The position numbers were made by a program, and so were the translations under genes. The notes below the pieces were generated by a model, which was not told the DNA's origin, ran no database searches, and saw nothing but the letters and a program-made list of their open reading frames with translations. This document shows, one piece after another, positions 32,942-42,776 of a stretch of DNA of 64,000 bases (positions are counted from its first letter, which is position 1; each line of letters opens with the position of its first letter). Source of the DNA: Pseudoalteromonas luteoviolacea (GTDB taxonomy: Bacteria > Pseudomonadota > Gammaproteobacteria > Enterobacterales > Alteromonadaceae); NCBI RefSeq assembly GCF_001696455.1, contig NZ_MAUJ01000007.1:124001-188000 (forward strand). The letters are read 5' to 3'.

Positions 32942-33550
32942 TTATGAAAATAAACGCTCAAACCAGTTTTTATCCAAGTCATCTTCACACCGTTTAAGCT
33001 GTGCGCCATATCGAGACGCACGGTGTTTTACTTTGTTGGCTACCTTCATCAGCCACTTTTTCTTTTTATAAGTACCACGGCGATACCCTCCCCACCCTTC
33101 GTGGTAGTTCAGGTACTGTGCGTATGCATCCCATTTTGATACACCGTTCACTTTATGTGTCTTATAAACAAACCAGCCCATAAAGTCGATAGCATCTTCA
33201 AAGTCATCTCTGTCTGCACCCGAATTGCCCGTTTCGCGGATATAATCACTCCAAGTCATCGTCTTAGCCTGAGAGTAACCATAAGCAGAACTCGCTCGGC
33301 CTACCGGAATAAAACCTAAAAAGTATTCCATTGGCGGGGCTGCATCATGTCTAAATGAGCTCTCTTGATACATCATGCTCATTAAGACATGCTTTGGCGA
33401 CCCCCACTTTTCTTGTGCATCGCGCGCGTCGTAATACCAATCTTCTTTTTCTTCAAAAATCTTACAAATATCATTAGGTTGCTTGGGTGGTGCGGTGGCA
33501 CAACCGGCCATTGCAAGAAGTAGAGGTAAAAATATTATTTTTTTTCGCAT
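32942..33550 (-). CDS. Lipoprotein with lytic transglycosylase-like domain
   Basis: The 202-residue protein has a lipobox (LAMAGC), so it is anchored in the outer membrane by its lipidated Cys. The SMMYQESSFRHDA segment supplies a Glu-Ser pair like that of SLT enzymes, followed by SSAYGYSQAK, matching the GxxQ region. It probably cleaves peptidoglycan glycan strands. ATG 33550 is preferred, since AGGTGAG lies upstream; a GTG at 33565 is the alternative. It is a single gene between corB and gshA. Confidence 0.85.
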   Translation of the reverse strand: MRKKIIFLPLLLAMAGCATAPPKQPNDICKIFEEKEDWYYDARDAQEKWGSPKHVLMSMMYQESSFRHDAAPPMEYFLGFIPVGRASSAYGYSQAKTMTWSDYIRETGNSGADRDDFEDAIDFMGWFVYKTHKVNGVSKWDAYAQYLNYHEGWGGYRRGTYKKKKWLMKVANKVKHRASRYGAQLKRCEDDLDKNWFERLFS

Positions 33551-33641
33551 TTTTTTTGAACTCACCTGAACTTTTCCAATTTGCTGAGGTCATAATACTT
33601 GAATGCAGCAGTTTAGCATTGTTTCATCCCTGATATTTTTT

Positions 33642-33668
33642 ACGCAGCCAAATTGGCTGCGTTTTTTT
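33642..33668 (+). terminator. Hairpin at the end of gshA with T tract on + strand
   Basis: ACGCAGCC (33642-33649) pairs with GGCTGCGT (33655-33662), followed on + by seven T. On the minus strand, where gshA is read, it is followed by A. As a rho-independent terminator it would therefore act on plus-strand transcripts; its role for gshA is unclear. Confidence 0.5.
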
Positions 33669-35244
33669 ATGCCTTTTCGAAATAGTCTTTTAAAAATGCT
33701 TTAAATGACAAAGCATCGTTTGCAGCTACAGCTTTTTCATCTTCAAAAGACTGACTTGCTTGCTTGTCTAAATCGGCTTCACAATAATACTGAAAATCTG
33801 TTTTTAGGTGCTCATTTTTGTAACGCGTTGCAATATCAAGCGCTTGCTCTGATGCATCACCGCCATTTGCTAAAAGCGATGAAATGAGCTGGCCAGAAAA
33901 AGTGTTGTCCGGGTTTTCTATCCAGGTAGCGAGGTGGTGCACTGTATCTGAGTAATCAGAGTTGCCATGTGCTGCATCAAATAGCTCAGCAATTTCTTTG
34001 AGCTCGGTAAATATCTCATTACCCCATTGGGCAATCGTTACCTGCTCCTCTCCTTGCTTAAGCAAAGTGCTGGTATCACGGCCAGTGCTGATGACGCTTT
34101 GCAGGTTCTGATCTGATATTTGCTGCTCTTCCCAGCTCATTTCAGGCGCATCTTTTAGCAAACAATAAGTTAAAAATACATCCAAAAATCTAATCTGCTC
34201 TATGCTGATACCTGTATCAGAGAACGGGTTGACATCCAACGCGCGGATTTCAATGTATTCAATTCCACCACGAGATAGAGCCTGAGTTGGAGTTTCATGT
34301 TTTTTCGCATTGCGTTTAGGTCTAATTGGCGAATAGAACTCGTTTTCAATTTGAAGGATGTTTTTATTTAATTGCTTGGGCGTTTCAGCATGGAAATCGT
34401 CAATGTTTTCATAAAGATCTGAACGACAACGTATCGCTCTTTGTAAACCTGCTACATACTCTGTCAAGCTGTTGTACATGACTTTTAGTGATGACTGCTC
34501 ACTGTTGGTATAACCTAAGTCACCTAAACGAAGCGCCGTACCATGGGGCAGATACAAGGTACCTTTGCCCTGCTTTTCAAAAGGTAAATTACTTTCCTTA
34601 CCCTGCAAAAATGAACTACACAACGCAGGTGAAGCACCAAACAAATAACTAATGAGCCACAACTCACGCTTGAAATTACGGATAAGCCCTAAATATTTAT
34701 TAGAAATAAAATTCTGTAATTCGCTGTTGTCCTGCTCGCTTTCTTGCAGCGCTAGCCAAAAACTTTCTGGAAACGAAATATTAAAATGCACACCCGCAAT
34801 TGCCTGCATCATGCTGCCATAACGGTTTTTTAACCCCTCACGATATAGGGTTTTCATTTTACCGATATTAGAGTTACCAAATTGTGCTAATACGATGTCT
34901 TGCTGGTCTTCAATAAAGCACGGCATACTCATTGGCCATAGCATTTCGTCGCCCATATTGGCTAATGTGTACTTTTGCAAATCTCTTAACTGCGACAAAG
35001 TCTGCTCTGCTGAAGTGCTAACCGGAGTAATAAACTCAAGCAAAGATTCTGAAAAGTCAGTTGTAATTGAACTATGTGTTAACGGGTGACCTACACCTTC
35101 AGGATGAGGTGTTTTGGCAATCTTGCCAGATGGCTGGATCCGCAGTGCTTCTCGTTCTATACCCCGCTGTATTCCAGTTAAAGAGGATACAAGCGTGGAT
35201 GTGGCAAGCTTTTCTAGCTTGCTTGCTAAATTAGTTTGTTTCAA
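33667..35244 (-). CDS. gshA: Glutamate-cysteine ligase
   Basis: The 525-residue enzyme (E. coli 518) makes gamma-glutamylcysteine, the first and limiting step of glutathione synthesis. It matches the proteobacterial type 1 GshA along its length, with GIEREALRI near the N-terminus, GVHFNISFP, and YIEIRALDVNPF in the active-site region. It is a single gene; gshB is not nearby. Feedback inhibition by glutathione is known for the family. Confidence 0.97.
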   Translation of the reverse strand: MKQTNLASKLEKLATSTLVSSLTGIQRGIEREALRIQPSGKIAKTPHPEGVGHPLTHSSITTDFSESLLEFITPVSTSAEQTLSQLRDLQKYTLANMGDEMLWPMSMPCFIEDQQDIVLAQFGNSNIGKMKTLYREGLKNRYGSMMQAIAGVHFNISFPESFWLALQESEQDNSELQNFISNKYLGLIRNFKRELWLISYLFGASPALCSSFLQGKESNLPFEKQGKGTLYLPHGTALRLGDLGYTNSEQSSLKVMYNSLTEYVAGLQRAIRCRSDLYENIDDFHAETPKQLNKNILQIENEFYSPIRPKRNAKKHETPTQALSRGGIEYIEIRALDVNPFSDTGISIEQIRFLDVFLTYCLLKDAPEMSWEEQQISDQNLQSVISTGRDTSTLLKQGEEQVTIAQWGNEIFTELKEIAELFDAAHGNSDYSDTVHHLATWIENPDNTFSGQLISSLLANGGDASEQALDIATRYKNEHLKTDFQYYCEADLDKQASQSFEDEKAVAANDALSFKAFLKDYFEKA

Positions 35245-35311
35245 AAAAATACCTCGAGGCTCGGATCAAGCTTAAGTTATGCCATCATCAATGGGGGCAT
35301 ATTAAAAATAC

Positions 35312-36247
35312 TCAAGCCACAATTATAACTTTACCAAAGTGTTGGCCTTGCTCCACGAATGAATGCGCCTGACTTACTTCATCTAACGTATACTTTTTAC
35401 TCACGAGCACTTTTAGCTGATCGGCTCTGACAGCTTGATATAAAGCGTTTAATTGCTCGCGGTTGGGCATAACCAGTACACCTTCTCCGTGCATATTTAA
35501 CGTTTGACCATGCGTAATTACATCATCCTTTGTCACAGTTGGCACTGTTACAAAGTGAGTACCAGACGCCATATTGCTCAACATCTGCTTTGCAATGTCA
35601 CCACCAACTAGGTCTAGTAACTGCCCAGTTCTTCTGTGAGCAAAAAAGTCTTCGTAATGTACGTTGGGTACTTTAAATTCCATCGACTCAATCAAATCGC
35701 TGCGTGTCGTCACTGCAACAACATCAAACCCTGCATTCATTGCCGTTTGAACAGCGAGGTGCCCAACTCCACCTGTTGGTGCATTTATATATAACGTACC
35801 ATTACTTGGCGACAGCTTAGATAACGCTTGAACAGCAGTTAATCCCGCTAAACTTAGACCTGCTATTTCAAGGGAAACTTTCTCGTCGATGGAAATAATC
35901 TGTTCGATATCTGCAACTACGTGTGATGCATAGCATCCTGGGTTTGTTGGAAAGCCAACCATACCAAGAACTGTATCGCCTGGCTGTATGCCTGCGACTT
36001 TATCCCCTACTTGTTCAACAACCCCTAATAAGTCGTAGCCAAGCGGTAAAAATGCCCCTTCAGATTTAGCTTGAGCCACATACCCAAGCCCACTGCGCGT
36101 TTTAATGTCTATAGGATTCACTGATGAAGCAAGTACACGTACCCAAACCTGCTTTGTATCCAACATAGGCTTTACTGCCTCTCTGACACACAGCTGTTCA
36201 GAAGTACCAAACTCGGTTATGCCTATTTGCTTATATTGATTATTCAT
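35312..36247 (-). CDS. MDR-superfamily quinone oxidoreductase-like protein
   Basis: The 311-residue protein has a GroES-like N-terminal domain (SSVNPIDIKTRSG, GYDLLGVVEQVGDKVAG) and a Rossmann domain with INAPTGGVGHLAVQTA for NADPH. The zinc-binding cysteines of alcohol dehydrogenases are absent, so it is of the zinc-free quinone oxidoreductase type. The substrate is not given by sequence or neighbours. It is a single gene; 171 bases separate it from clpB upstream. Confidence 0.88.
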   Translation of the reverse strand: MNNQYKQIGITEFGTSEQLCVREAVKPMLDTKQVWVRVLASSVNPIDIKTRSGLGYVAQAKSEGAFLPLGYDLLGVVEQVGDKVAGIQPGDTVLGMVGFPTNPGCYASHVVADIEQIISIDEKVSLEIAGLSLAGLTAVQALSKLSPSNGTLYINAPTGGVGHLAVQTAMNAGFDVVAVTTRSDLIESMEFKVPNVHYEDFFAHRRTGQLLDLVGGDIAKQMLSNMASGTHFVTVPTVTKDDVITHGQTLNMHGEGVLVMPNREQLNALYQAVRADQLKVLVSKKYTLDEVSQAHSFVEQGQHFGKVIIVA

Positions 36248-36419
36248 GAAGTGTCATCAAGATGGACTAAATAGCTATTAAATCTACCATATAAAACGAG
36301 ATCCCCCCAATAACTTCATCGTATTCTCAAGGTGATTCGTAAGATAATATTTCAGTATCTGAAAGTCGATTTCAAGGCAGACACTGACAATAAGCCAGTG
36401 CCTGTAATAATATGCAAAG

Positions 36420-38996
36420 TTATTGGGCGTCGAAGTTGATTACATCATGTGTGACTGAGATCTTAATTGTGTCAGCCCCCGTGAAATCACCTTGCAATAA
36501 CTTTTGTGCTAATGGGTTTTCAATATATTGCTGAATTGCACGTTTTAACGGCCTCGCACCAAATACCGGGTCAAAGCCACTTTGCGCTATTTTCTCTAAT
36601 GCGTCTTCACTCACCTCAAACCCAAATCCATTGTCTTTTAATCGAGACGCTAGTTTGTCTAGCTGAATACTGGCGATTTCCTTGATATGTTCGGTCACCA
36701 ATGGGTGGAAAACAACCGTTTCATCTATGCGGTTAATGAACTCCGGCCTAAATTGAGTCGTCAGTACTTCCATTAACTTAGCTTTTAACGCTACATAATC
36801 GTTGTTACCCGCTTGCTCTTGAATAACGTCAGAGCCTAAGTTAGAGGTCATGATAATCACAGTATTTTTAAAGTCGACCGTACGACCTTGGCCATCGGTT
36901 AAACGGCCATCATCCAGCACCTGTAGCAAAATGTTAAACACATCTGGGTGCGCCTTTTCAACCTCGTCAAGTAGCACAACCGAATACGGTCTACGTCTTA
37001 CCGCTTCCGTTAAATAACCACCTTCTTCATAACCAACATACCCCGGCGGAGCCCCCACCAAGCGTGCTACTGAATGCTTCTCCATAAATTCTGACATATC
37101 AATACGAACCATGGCATCTTCAGTATCAAACATAAAACTCGCCAACGCTTTGGTTAGCTCCGTCTTGCCCACCCCTGTTGGCCCAAGGAACAAAAATGAG
37201 CCAATTGGGCGGTTGGGATCCGCCAGCCCAGCTCTGGATCGACGTATGGCGTTTGCCACGGCATTCACTGCCTCGTCCTGACCAATTACTTTGTGATGTA
37301 GCTCATCCTCCATATGGAGTAGCTTTTCACGTTCACCTTGCAGCATTTTTGCAACGGGGATACCTGTCCAACGAGACAGTATTTCCGCAATTTCATCTTC
37401 AGAGACTTGATTCTTAAGCAAACTCATTTCTTGCATTTCAGCTTGCGACGCGAGATCCAATTTTCTTTCTAGTGCTGGAATACGGCCATATTGAAGTTCA
37501 GACATACGTTGTAAATCACTGGCTCTTCTCGCAACGTCAAGGTCAAGGCGTGCTTGCTCTAATTCCGCTTTAATCACTTGAGTGCCTTGCAAAGATGCTT
37601 TTTCTGCATTCCAAACTTCATCGAGCTCTTTGTATTCACCTTCTAACTGAAGAATCAACGATTGCATTTCTTTGCGGCGTTGTTGGCTGGCCTCATCTTT
37701 TTCTTTCGCCAATGCATTGTCTTCCAGTTTTAACTGAATGATGCGTCGCTCCAGTTTATCTAACTGCTCAGGTTTTGAGTCAATTTGCAGACGAATCGAA
37801 GAGCCTGCTTCATCAATCAGGTCGATTGCTTTATCAGGTAGTTGCCTGTCGCTGATGTAGCGATGAGACAAATTAGCAGCCGCGACAATAGCGGGATCGG
37901 TGATATCTACTGAATGATGTAATTCGTACCTTTCTTTTAAGCCACGCAGTATAGCAATTGTATCTTCCACTGTTGGTTCAGACACAAACACCTTTTGAAA
38001 ACGCCTTTCAAGTGCAGCATCTTTTTCAATATATTGACGATATTCGTCGAGCGTTGTGGCACCCACACAGTGCAACTCTCCTCTTGCCAACGCTGGTTTA
38101 AGCATATTCCCAGCATCCATCGCGCCGTCCGTTTTACCGGCTCCCACCATTGTGTGTATTTCATCGATGAATAAAATAACGCTACCTTCTTCTTTGGCAA
38201 GCTCATTGAGTACGGATTTCAGTCGCTCTTCAAACTCGCCACGATACTTGGCACCCGCGACCAGCGCACCCAAATCAAGAGATAACACACGCTTATGCTT
38301 TAACCCTTCTGGCACCTCGCCGTTAATGATGCGCTGCGCAAGTCCTTCAACAATCGCCGTTTTACCCACACCTGGCTCACCGATTAAAACGGGGTTGTTC
38401 TTTGTTCTTCTTTGCAATACTTGAATCGTACGACGTATTTCATCGTCGCGCCCAATGACGGGGTCTAATTTACCTTGCTCTGCGCGTTCGGTAAGATCTA
38501 TGGTAAATTTCTCAAGTGCTTGGCGAGTTTCTTCGGCGTTTGGGTTATCAACTTTCTGGCCCCCACGAATCGCTTTAATGGCCTTTTCAACTTTATCTTG
38601 AGTGATATTGAGCGCTCTAAATATGTCCCCTAGCTCGCCTTTGTCCTCGCATGAAGCGAACACAAACAACTCACTGGAAATATACTTATCTTTGCGCTTT
38701 TGTGCGTATTTATCACACAGATTAATCAATGAGATTAAATTGTTAGAGAGTTGGACATCGCCACCAACACCTTCAACTTTAAACAGCCTTTCAATGGCCT
38801 GAGACAACTTGGTGTTTAGCTCATCCGCACTCACCCCAGCTTGTGCAAACAGCGCCCTAACACTTGACCCTGTTTGCTGTAACAGCGCATACATCAAGTG
38901 CACAGGTTCAATAAATTGATGGTCTCTTCCTAAAGCGAGTGATTGCGCATCTGATAACGCACTTTGAAATTTGCTGGTAAATCTGTCTAACCGCAT
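36420..38996 (-). CDS. clpB: ATP-dependent disaggregase ClpB
   Basis: The 858-residue protein (E. coli 857) has an N domain, two AAA+ modules with Walker A GEPGVGKTA and GPTGVGKTE, and the coiled-coil middle domain (about 400-520). It pulls proteins out of aggregates with DnaK. It follows rluD and pgeF as in E. coli. A sigma32-type promoter in the 78-base gap upstream suggests its own heat-shock transcript. Confidence 0.98.
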   Translation of the reverse strand: MRLDRFTSKFQSALSDAQSLALGRDHQFIEPVHLMYALLQQTGSSVRALFAQAGVSADELNTKLSQAIERLFKVEGVGGDVQLSNNLISLINLCDKYAQKRKDKYISSELFVFASCEDKGELGDIFRALNITQDKVEKAIKAIRGGQKVDNPNAEETRQALEKFTIDLTERAEQGKLDPVIGRDDEIRRTIQVLQRRTKNNPVLIGEPGVGKTAIVEGLAQRIINGEVPEGLKHKRVLSLDLGALVAGAKYRGEFEERLKSVLNELAKEEGSVILFIDEIHTMVGAGKTDGAMDAGNMLKPALARGELHCVGATTLDEYRQYIEKDAALERRFQKVFVSEPTVEDTIAILRGLKERYELHHSVDITDPAIVAAANLSHRYISDRQLPDKAIDLIDEAGSSIRLQIDSKPEQLDKLERRIIQLKLEDNALAKEKDEASQQRRKEMQSLILQLEGEYKELDEVWNAEKASLQGTQVIKAELEQARLDLDVARRASDLQRMSELQYGRIPALERKLDLASQAEMQEMSLLKNQVSEDEIAEILSRWTGIPVAKMLQGEREKLLHMEDELHHKVIGQDEAVNAVANAIRRSRAGLADPNRPIGSFLFLGPTGVGKTELTKALASFMFDTEDAMVRIDMSEFMEKHSVARLVGAPPGYVGYEEGGYLTEAVRRRPYSVVLLDEVEKAHPDVFNILLQVLDDGRLTDGQGRTVDFKNTVIIMTSNLGSDVIQEQAGNNDYVALKAKLMEVLTTQFRPEFINRIDETVVFHPLVTEHIKEIASIQLDKLASRLKDNGFGFEVSEDALEKIAQSGFDPVFGARPLKRAIQQYIENPLAQKLLQGDFTGADTIKISVTHDVINFDAQ

Positions 38997-39030
38997 GAGA
39001 TTTCACACCTAAGTAATCTAAACTACTTAT

Positions 39031-39061
39031 TAAAATGGGTCCTCAATCAAGCAGGATCAAG
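39031..39061 (-). promoter_or_regulatory. Sigma32-type heat-shock promoter of clpB
   Basis: On the minus strand CTTGATC (39055-39061) and CCCATTTT (39032-39039) are separated by 15 bases, close to the sigma32 consensus CTTGAAA-N13-17-CCCCAT-T. The -10 lies about 35 bases before the clpB ATG. Confidence 0.75.
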
Positions 39062-39074
39062 TGGTAGGTTTAAT

Positions 39075-39799
39075 TTATTTGCGCCAGATCACAGTGGCCA
39101 TTCTGCCACATTGCCCATCGCGACGGTACGAGAAAAACAACTCGGGTTGAGACACCGTGCATGCATTTCCACCATAGATTGAGGTGACACCATGCGCATG
39201 TAACTGGCGCTTTGCAATTAGAAAAATATCGGCCATGTATTTATTAGACGTCGTAGGACTAAATGCGCGGCTAAACTCAGTGCCCTGTTCGATGAATTCT
39301 TGGCGGACTTCTGCACCAACTTCAAATGCCGATACACCAATTGCGGGACCAAACCAAGCCACAACCTCTGTTGGTGGTGCACAAAAATGTTTGAGGGTGT
39401 TTGCAATAATGCCAGCAGCAAGAGGACGCCAACCACCATGGATCGCTGCAACCTCGTCTCCATGCTTGCTAGCAAGCAAAATAGGCAAACAATCTGCGGT
39501 CATAATAGCTAAAGGCCTGCGCCTTAAATTTGTATACATGGCATCTGCACTAACCAGTTGCGATATATCTGTATCTTGATTTAATACATGAACTTTATTG
39601 CCGTGTACTTGGTCAAGCCAAGTCGCTTCCGCAGGTAAATAAGCGTCTAGCACAGAGCGGTTTTTAGCGACATCTTTCTCGTTGTCGCCTACATGATAAG
39701 CGAGATTTAGCTTATCAAAAGGCGCTTTAGAGTGTCCGCCCAAGCGGTGCTGGCAACAGCACCGATTTGGCTTTGTAATGGCCAGCTTGGCAATAGCAT
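39075..39799 (-). pseudogene. pgeF: Peptidoglycan editing factor PgeF (YfiH), frame broken by one base
   Basis: ATG 39799, five bases after the rluD stop, opens a frame (MLLPSWPLQSQIGAVAST) that matches the family N-terminus but runs out of frame at about 39746 and stops soon after. From 39743 another frame (LGGHSKAPFDKLNLAYHVGD) continues the family match to 39075. One extra G at 39746-39747 (plus strand) would restore ST-RLGG and give 241 residues, against 243 in E. coli. The rest is intact, including MTADCLP, HGGWR and FFSYRRDGQCGRMA. PgeF removes wrongly linked L-Ser from peptidoglycan precursors. Either a sequencing error or a real null; translation from TTG 39743 is the less likely alternative. 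Confidence 0.88.
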
Positions 39800-39803
39800 T
39801 GAG

Positions 39804-40781
39804 TTAGTACTCAATTTGCGGATTTTCCTTACTGTCAGCTCGCAGCATGTCAGTAAGTGCTTGCATATCATCTGGGATAGGCGCTTCCCAAGTCATCATT
39901 TCACCTGTAATTGGGTGAGCGATGCTAAGCTTTACAGCGTGTAGTGCTTGCCTCTTAAAACTTCTTAGGGTGTCCAAAAAAGACTCCGATGCATTTCTAG
40001 GCGGGCAAGGTCTACCACCATATAATTGGTCACCAATAAGTGGATGTTTCAAATAAGCCATGTGCACACGGATTTGGTGAGTACGCCCTGTTTCCAAACG
40101 CAATCTTAACCTAGTATGTGCTCTGAATTTTTCAGCAACACGGTAGTGCGTGATAGCCGGCTTACCCATCTCATGGACAGCCATATGAGTACGTTTAGTC
40201 GCATGACGTCCAATCGGTTTTTCAATCATACCACCCGCAGTCATCGTACCATTACAAATGGCTTCATACTCACGCGTAAAGTTAGTTCTCGCCTGTAAGT
40301 TCTTTACCAAGTGAGTTTGCGCTTGAATTGTTTTTGCAACCACCATTAATCCCGTGGTGTCTTTATCTAGACGATGCACAATCCCCGCTCTCGGAACATT
40401 GATAATATCGGGGTGATGGTGCAGTAACGCATTTAATACTGTGCCATTGGGATTACCCGCACCTGGATGCACGACCAATCCCATTGGTTTATTGATAACT
40501 AAGATATCATCATCTTCGTAAACAATATCTAGCGCGATATCCTGCGCTTCGTACTCTCGTTCTGCTTCAATTTGTGTTTCGATCTCTACGAGTTCGCCAC
40601 CGAACAGCTTTTCTTTTGGGGTGCTCAACAATTGACCATTTACTGTCACTTTTTCATCTAATATCCAAGTTTTTATTCTTGAACGTGAAAAATCAGGGAA
40701 CAATTGCGCTAATATTTGGTCTAGACGTTTACCGCCTAACTCGATTGGCACTTCGGCTTGTAGAGAAATTTGCTCTGACAT
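39804..40781 (-). CDS. rluD: 23S rRNA pseudouridine synthase D
   Basis: The 325-residue enzyme (E. coli 326) has an N-terminal S4 RNA-binding domain (about 18-75) and an RluA-type catalytic domain with the HRLDKDTTGLMV motif whose Asp is the catalytic nucleophile. It makes pseudouridines 1911, 1915 and 1917 in helix 69 of 23S rRNA. It is first in rluD-pgeF, with four bases between the genes, and divergent from bamD, as in E. coli. Confidence 0.98.
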   Translation of the reverse strand: MSEQISLQAEVPIELGGKRLDQILAQLFPDFSRSRIKTWILDEKVTVNGQLLSTPKEKLFGGELVEIETQIEAEREYEAQDIALDIVYEDDDILVINKPMGLVVHPGAGNPNGTVLNALLHHHPDIINVPRAGIVHRLDKDTTGLMVVAKTIQAQTHLVKNLQARTNFTREYEAICNGTMTAGGMIEKPIGRHATKRTHMAVHEMGKPAITHYRVAEKFRAHTRLRLRLETGRTHQIRVHMAYLKHPLIGDQLYGGRPCPPRNASESFLDTLRSFKRQALHAVKLSIAHPITGEMMTWEAPIPDDMQALTDMLRADSKENPQIEY

Positions 40782-40904
40782 GTGTAACTTTACCTAAATT
40801 ACCAGTGCAAGCCTCGCTCGACTGGGTTAGAATCGCATAAATGCATAGTTTACTCGGTTTTACCGACTTGGCCTAGCCGAAGACAACGAAGGTAGTAAAA
40901 TAAA

Positions 40905-41663
40905 ATGATAATGAAGTTGGGAAAACGCGCTACAGCAGTTGTAATAAGCGCATCGATACTAGGATTAGCCGCATGTTCTTCGGCCCCAGAACAAGAAGAA
41001 ATAGAACGCGTACCAAATAAGTCGGTACAGGCGCTTTATGAAGACGCTAAACAAACATTAGATTCAGGCCTATACGCCAGAGCTATTCAATTGCTGAGCG
41101 CAATTAACGCTCGCTATCCGTTTGGCCCATATTCTAGACAAGTACAAATGGATTTGGTGTACGCTTTTTACCAAACCGGTAACACAGATCAAGCGCTCGC
41201 AACGGTAGATCGTTTTATTCGCCTAAACCCAAACCACAAAAACCTTGATTACATGTACTACATGCGCGGATTAATTAACATCAAAGCTGATGAAAATGCC
41301 TTTCAAGACTATTTTGGTGTAGATCGCGCTGACCGTGATGTAAGTAAAACACGTGTAGCTTTTCAAGATTTATCAACGCTAGTTAAAAACTACCCTGACA
41401 GTAACTACACGCCAGAAGCGAAAAAAAGGTTAGCTTGGTTGCTTAACAAGATGGCGCGCTACGAGCTCAAAATCGCCACTTATTACTTTGAAAGAGAGGC
41501 CTATTTAGCAGCAGCAAATCGCGGTAAGTATGTCCTAGAGCACTACTCTCAAAGTAGCTATTTACTTGAAGCGCTAGATATGATGGAAAAGAGCTATGAC
41601 AAACTAGGTCTTACTGAGCTCAGTGAACACGTTAGAAAAACGCGTGCGCTAAATCAACGATAG
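40905..41663 (+). CDS. bamD: Outer membrane assembly lipoprotein BamD
   Basis: The 252-residue lipoprotein (lipobox LAAC) contains about five TPR repeats (LYEDAKQTLDSGLYARAIQL and following). It is the essential partner of BamA in inserting beta-barrel proteins into the outer membrane. It starts with ATG 40905; ATG 40911 is also possible. Divergent from rluD across 123 bases, as in E. coli. raiA, which follows in E. coli, is absent here; glnB converges on it. Confidence 0.97.
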   Translation: MIMKLGKRATAVVISASILGLAACSSAPEQEEIERVPNKSVQALYEDAKQTLDSGLYARAIQLLSAINARYPFGPYSRQVQMDLVYAFYQTGNTDQALATVDRFIRLNPNHKNLDYMYYMRGLINIKADENAFQDYFGVDRADRDVSKTRVAFQDLSTLVKNYPDSNYTPEAKKRLAWLLNKMARYELKIATYYFEREAYLAAANRGKYVLEHYSQSSYLLEALDMMEKSYDKLGLTELSEHVRKTRALNQR

Positions 41664-41706
41664 CACAACTTTTCGGGCATCTACTGATGCCCGAATTCTT
41701 AGACAA

Positions 41707-42045
41707 CTAGATTGCCTCTTCGTCTTCTTCACCTGTACGGATCCTAACCACACGCTCAACTTCTGTAACGAAGATTTTTCCGTCACCAATTTTACCCGTT
41801 TGTGCGGTTTTTAATATCACGTCAATCGCTCGATCGACATCTTCTTCCGCCAGTACGATGTCTAGCTTTACCTTAGGTAAAAAGTCTACCATGTACTCAG
41901 CACCACGATATAACTCCGTATGACCTTTTTGGCGTCCAAAACCCTTTACTTCACAAACTGTCATGCCCGTAATGCCAATATCAGACAGCGCTTCCCTTAC
42001 ATCATCCAACTTAAATGGTTTAATTATTGCTTCAATCTTTTTCAT
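41707..42045 (-). CDS. glnB: Nitrogen regulatory protein P-II
   Basis: The 112-residue trimeric signal protein has the same length as E. coli GlnB and differs at few positions. The T-loop ELYRGAEYMVDFLPK carries the uridylylation site Tyr51, and the C-terminal RIRTGEEDEEAI matches GlnB more than GlnK. It reports 2-oxoglutarate and glutamine levels to NtrB and glutamine synthetase adenylyltransferase. ATG 42045 (MKKIEAI) is chosen over codons upstream. It is a single gene, not linked to amtB. Confidence 0.96.
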   Translation of the reverse strand: MKKIEAIIKPFKLDDVREALSDIGITGMTVCEVKGFGRQKGHTELYRGAEYMVDFLPKVKLDIVLAEEDVDRAIDVILKTAQTGKIGDGKIFVTEVERVVRIRTGEEDEEAI

Positions 42046-42176
42046 GATTATCATGCTTCCTCTGGTAGTGCGTCGATTTTAGACAATAGGGCCAAGCAAG
42101 GCAAACAAAGGTATTGAATAAAATATTGAAAAGGCGCAATATAAAGTATCCCAATTACATGTATCAGGAGCTTAAT

Positions 42177-42719
42177 ATGCAGCATCAACGGGGCATGAGC
42201 TTACTTGAACTGTTAATTACAATCGCTATTTTAGGCGTTCTGGCAGGTTTAACTTATTCATTTACGCATGCTACTTTTCAAGACAATCGCGCAGAAAGCT
42301 TTTTACTTGAACTAAAACGCAGTGTGACATTTGCACGCGCTAAAGCCACTGCCAGTGACGAAATCGTTATTATCTGTCCAGCGATAGAGAGCTTACTCAT
42401 CTCAAACCAAGACTTTACTTGCACTACGAACTGGAAAAGCAACCGAATTGTGGTTTTTTTAGATAGGGATAACAGCGGTACGTACTCTGCAGATAATGAT
42501 GATTTACTAAGAGTCATGGAAAAGGTCAGCACAAACGATAAGCTCAACTACCCAGTCGCATCATTGAAGTTTGACTCCAGTGGCCGATTAGGAAACGGTC
42601 AAAATGGTAATTTTGTGTATTGTCCAAACGGCGCAAATGCGCAAAACCAAAGCCTGAGCATTACTCAAGCTGGTACTGCGTTGTATACCGGAAACACCAC
42701 TGACACATGCACTTTGTAA
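42177..42719 (+). CDS. GspH/FimT-family type IV pseudopilin
   Basis: The 180-residue protein has a class III prepilin signal: HQRG|MSLLELLITIAILGVL, with Gly at -1 and Glu at +5, then a globular GspH-type domain with a Cys pair. The start is ATG 42177 after AGGAG; the frame extends upstream but family length favours this codon. FimT/FimU proteins are minor pilins that help start pilus assembly. It is the first of two such genes facing the pilVWXY1E genes. Confidence 0.9.
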   Translation: MQHQRGMSLLELLITIAILGVLAGLTYSFTHATFQDNRAESFLLELKRSVTFARAKATASDEIVIICPAIESLLISNQDFTCTTNWKSNRIVVFLDRDNSGTYSADNDDLLRVMEKVSTNDKLNYPVASLKFDSSGRLGNGQNGNFVYCPNGANAQNQSLSITQAGTALYTGNTTDTCTL

Positions 42720-42723
42720 AACA

Positions 42724-42776
42724 ATAAAGGGGTCGGCAAGCTCAGATTACCCATATTGGTAGTCGCGCCCCTTTAT
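42724..42776 (+). other. Long stem-loop between the two pseudopilin genes
   Basis: ATAAAGGGG (42724-42732) and CCCCTTTAT (42768-42776) pair perfectly around a 35-base interior that can fold further. It begins five bases after the first pseudopilin stop, so it may be its terminator, but there is no clean T run. The rest of this 281-base gap shows no gene. Confidence 0.5.

Noticed and set aside
38056..38424. Plus-strand open frame inside clpB
   Set aside because: Antisense shadow of a highly conserved gene.
39075..39743. Intact pgeF starting at a TTG codon at 39743
   Set aside because: The start would fall inside the conserved RLGG region and discard an N-terminus that is still encoded, one base out of frame, from ATG 39799.
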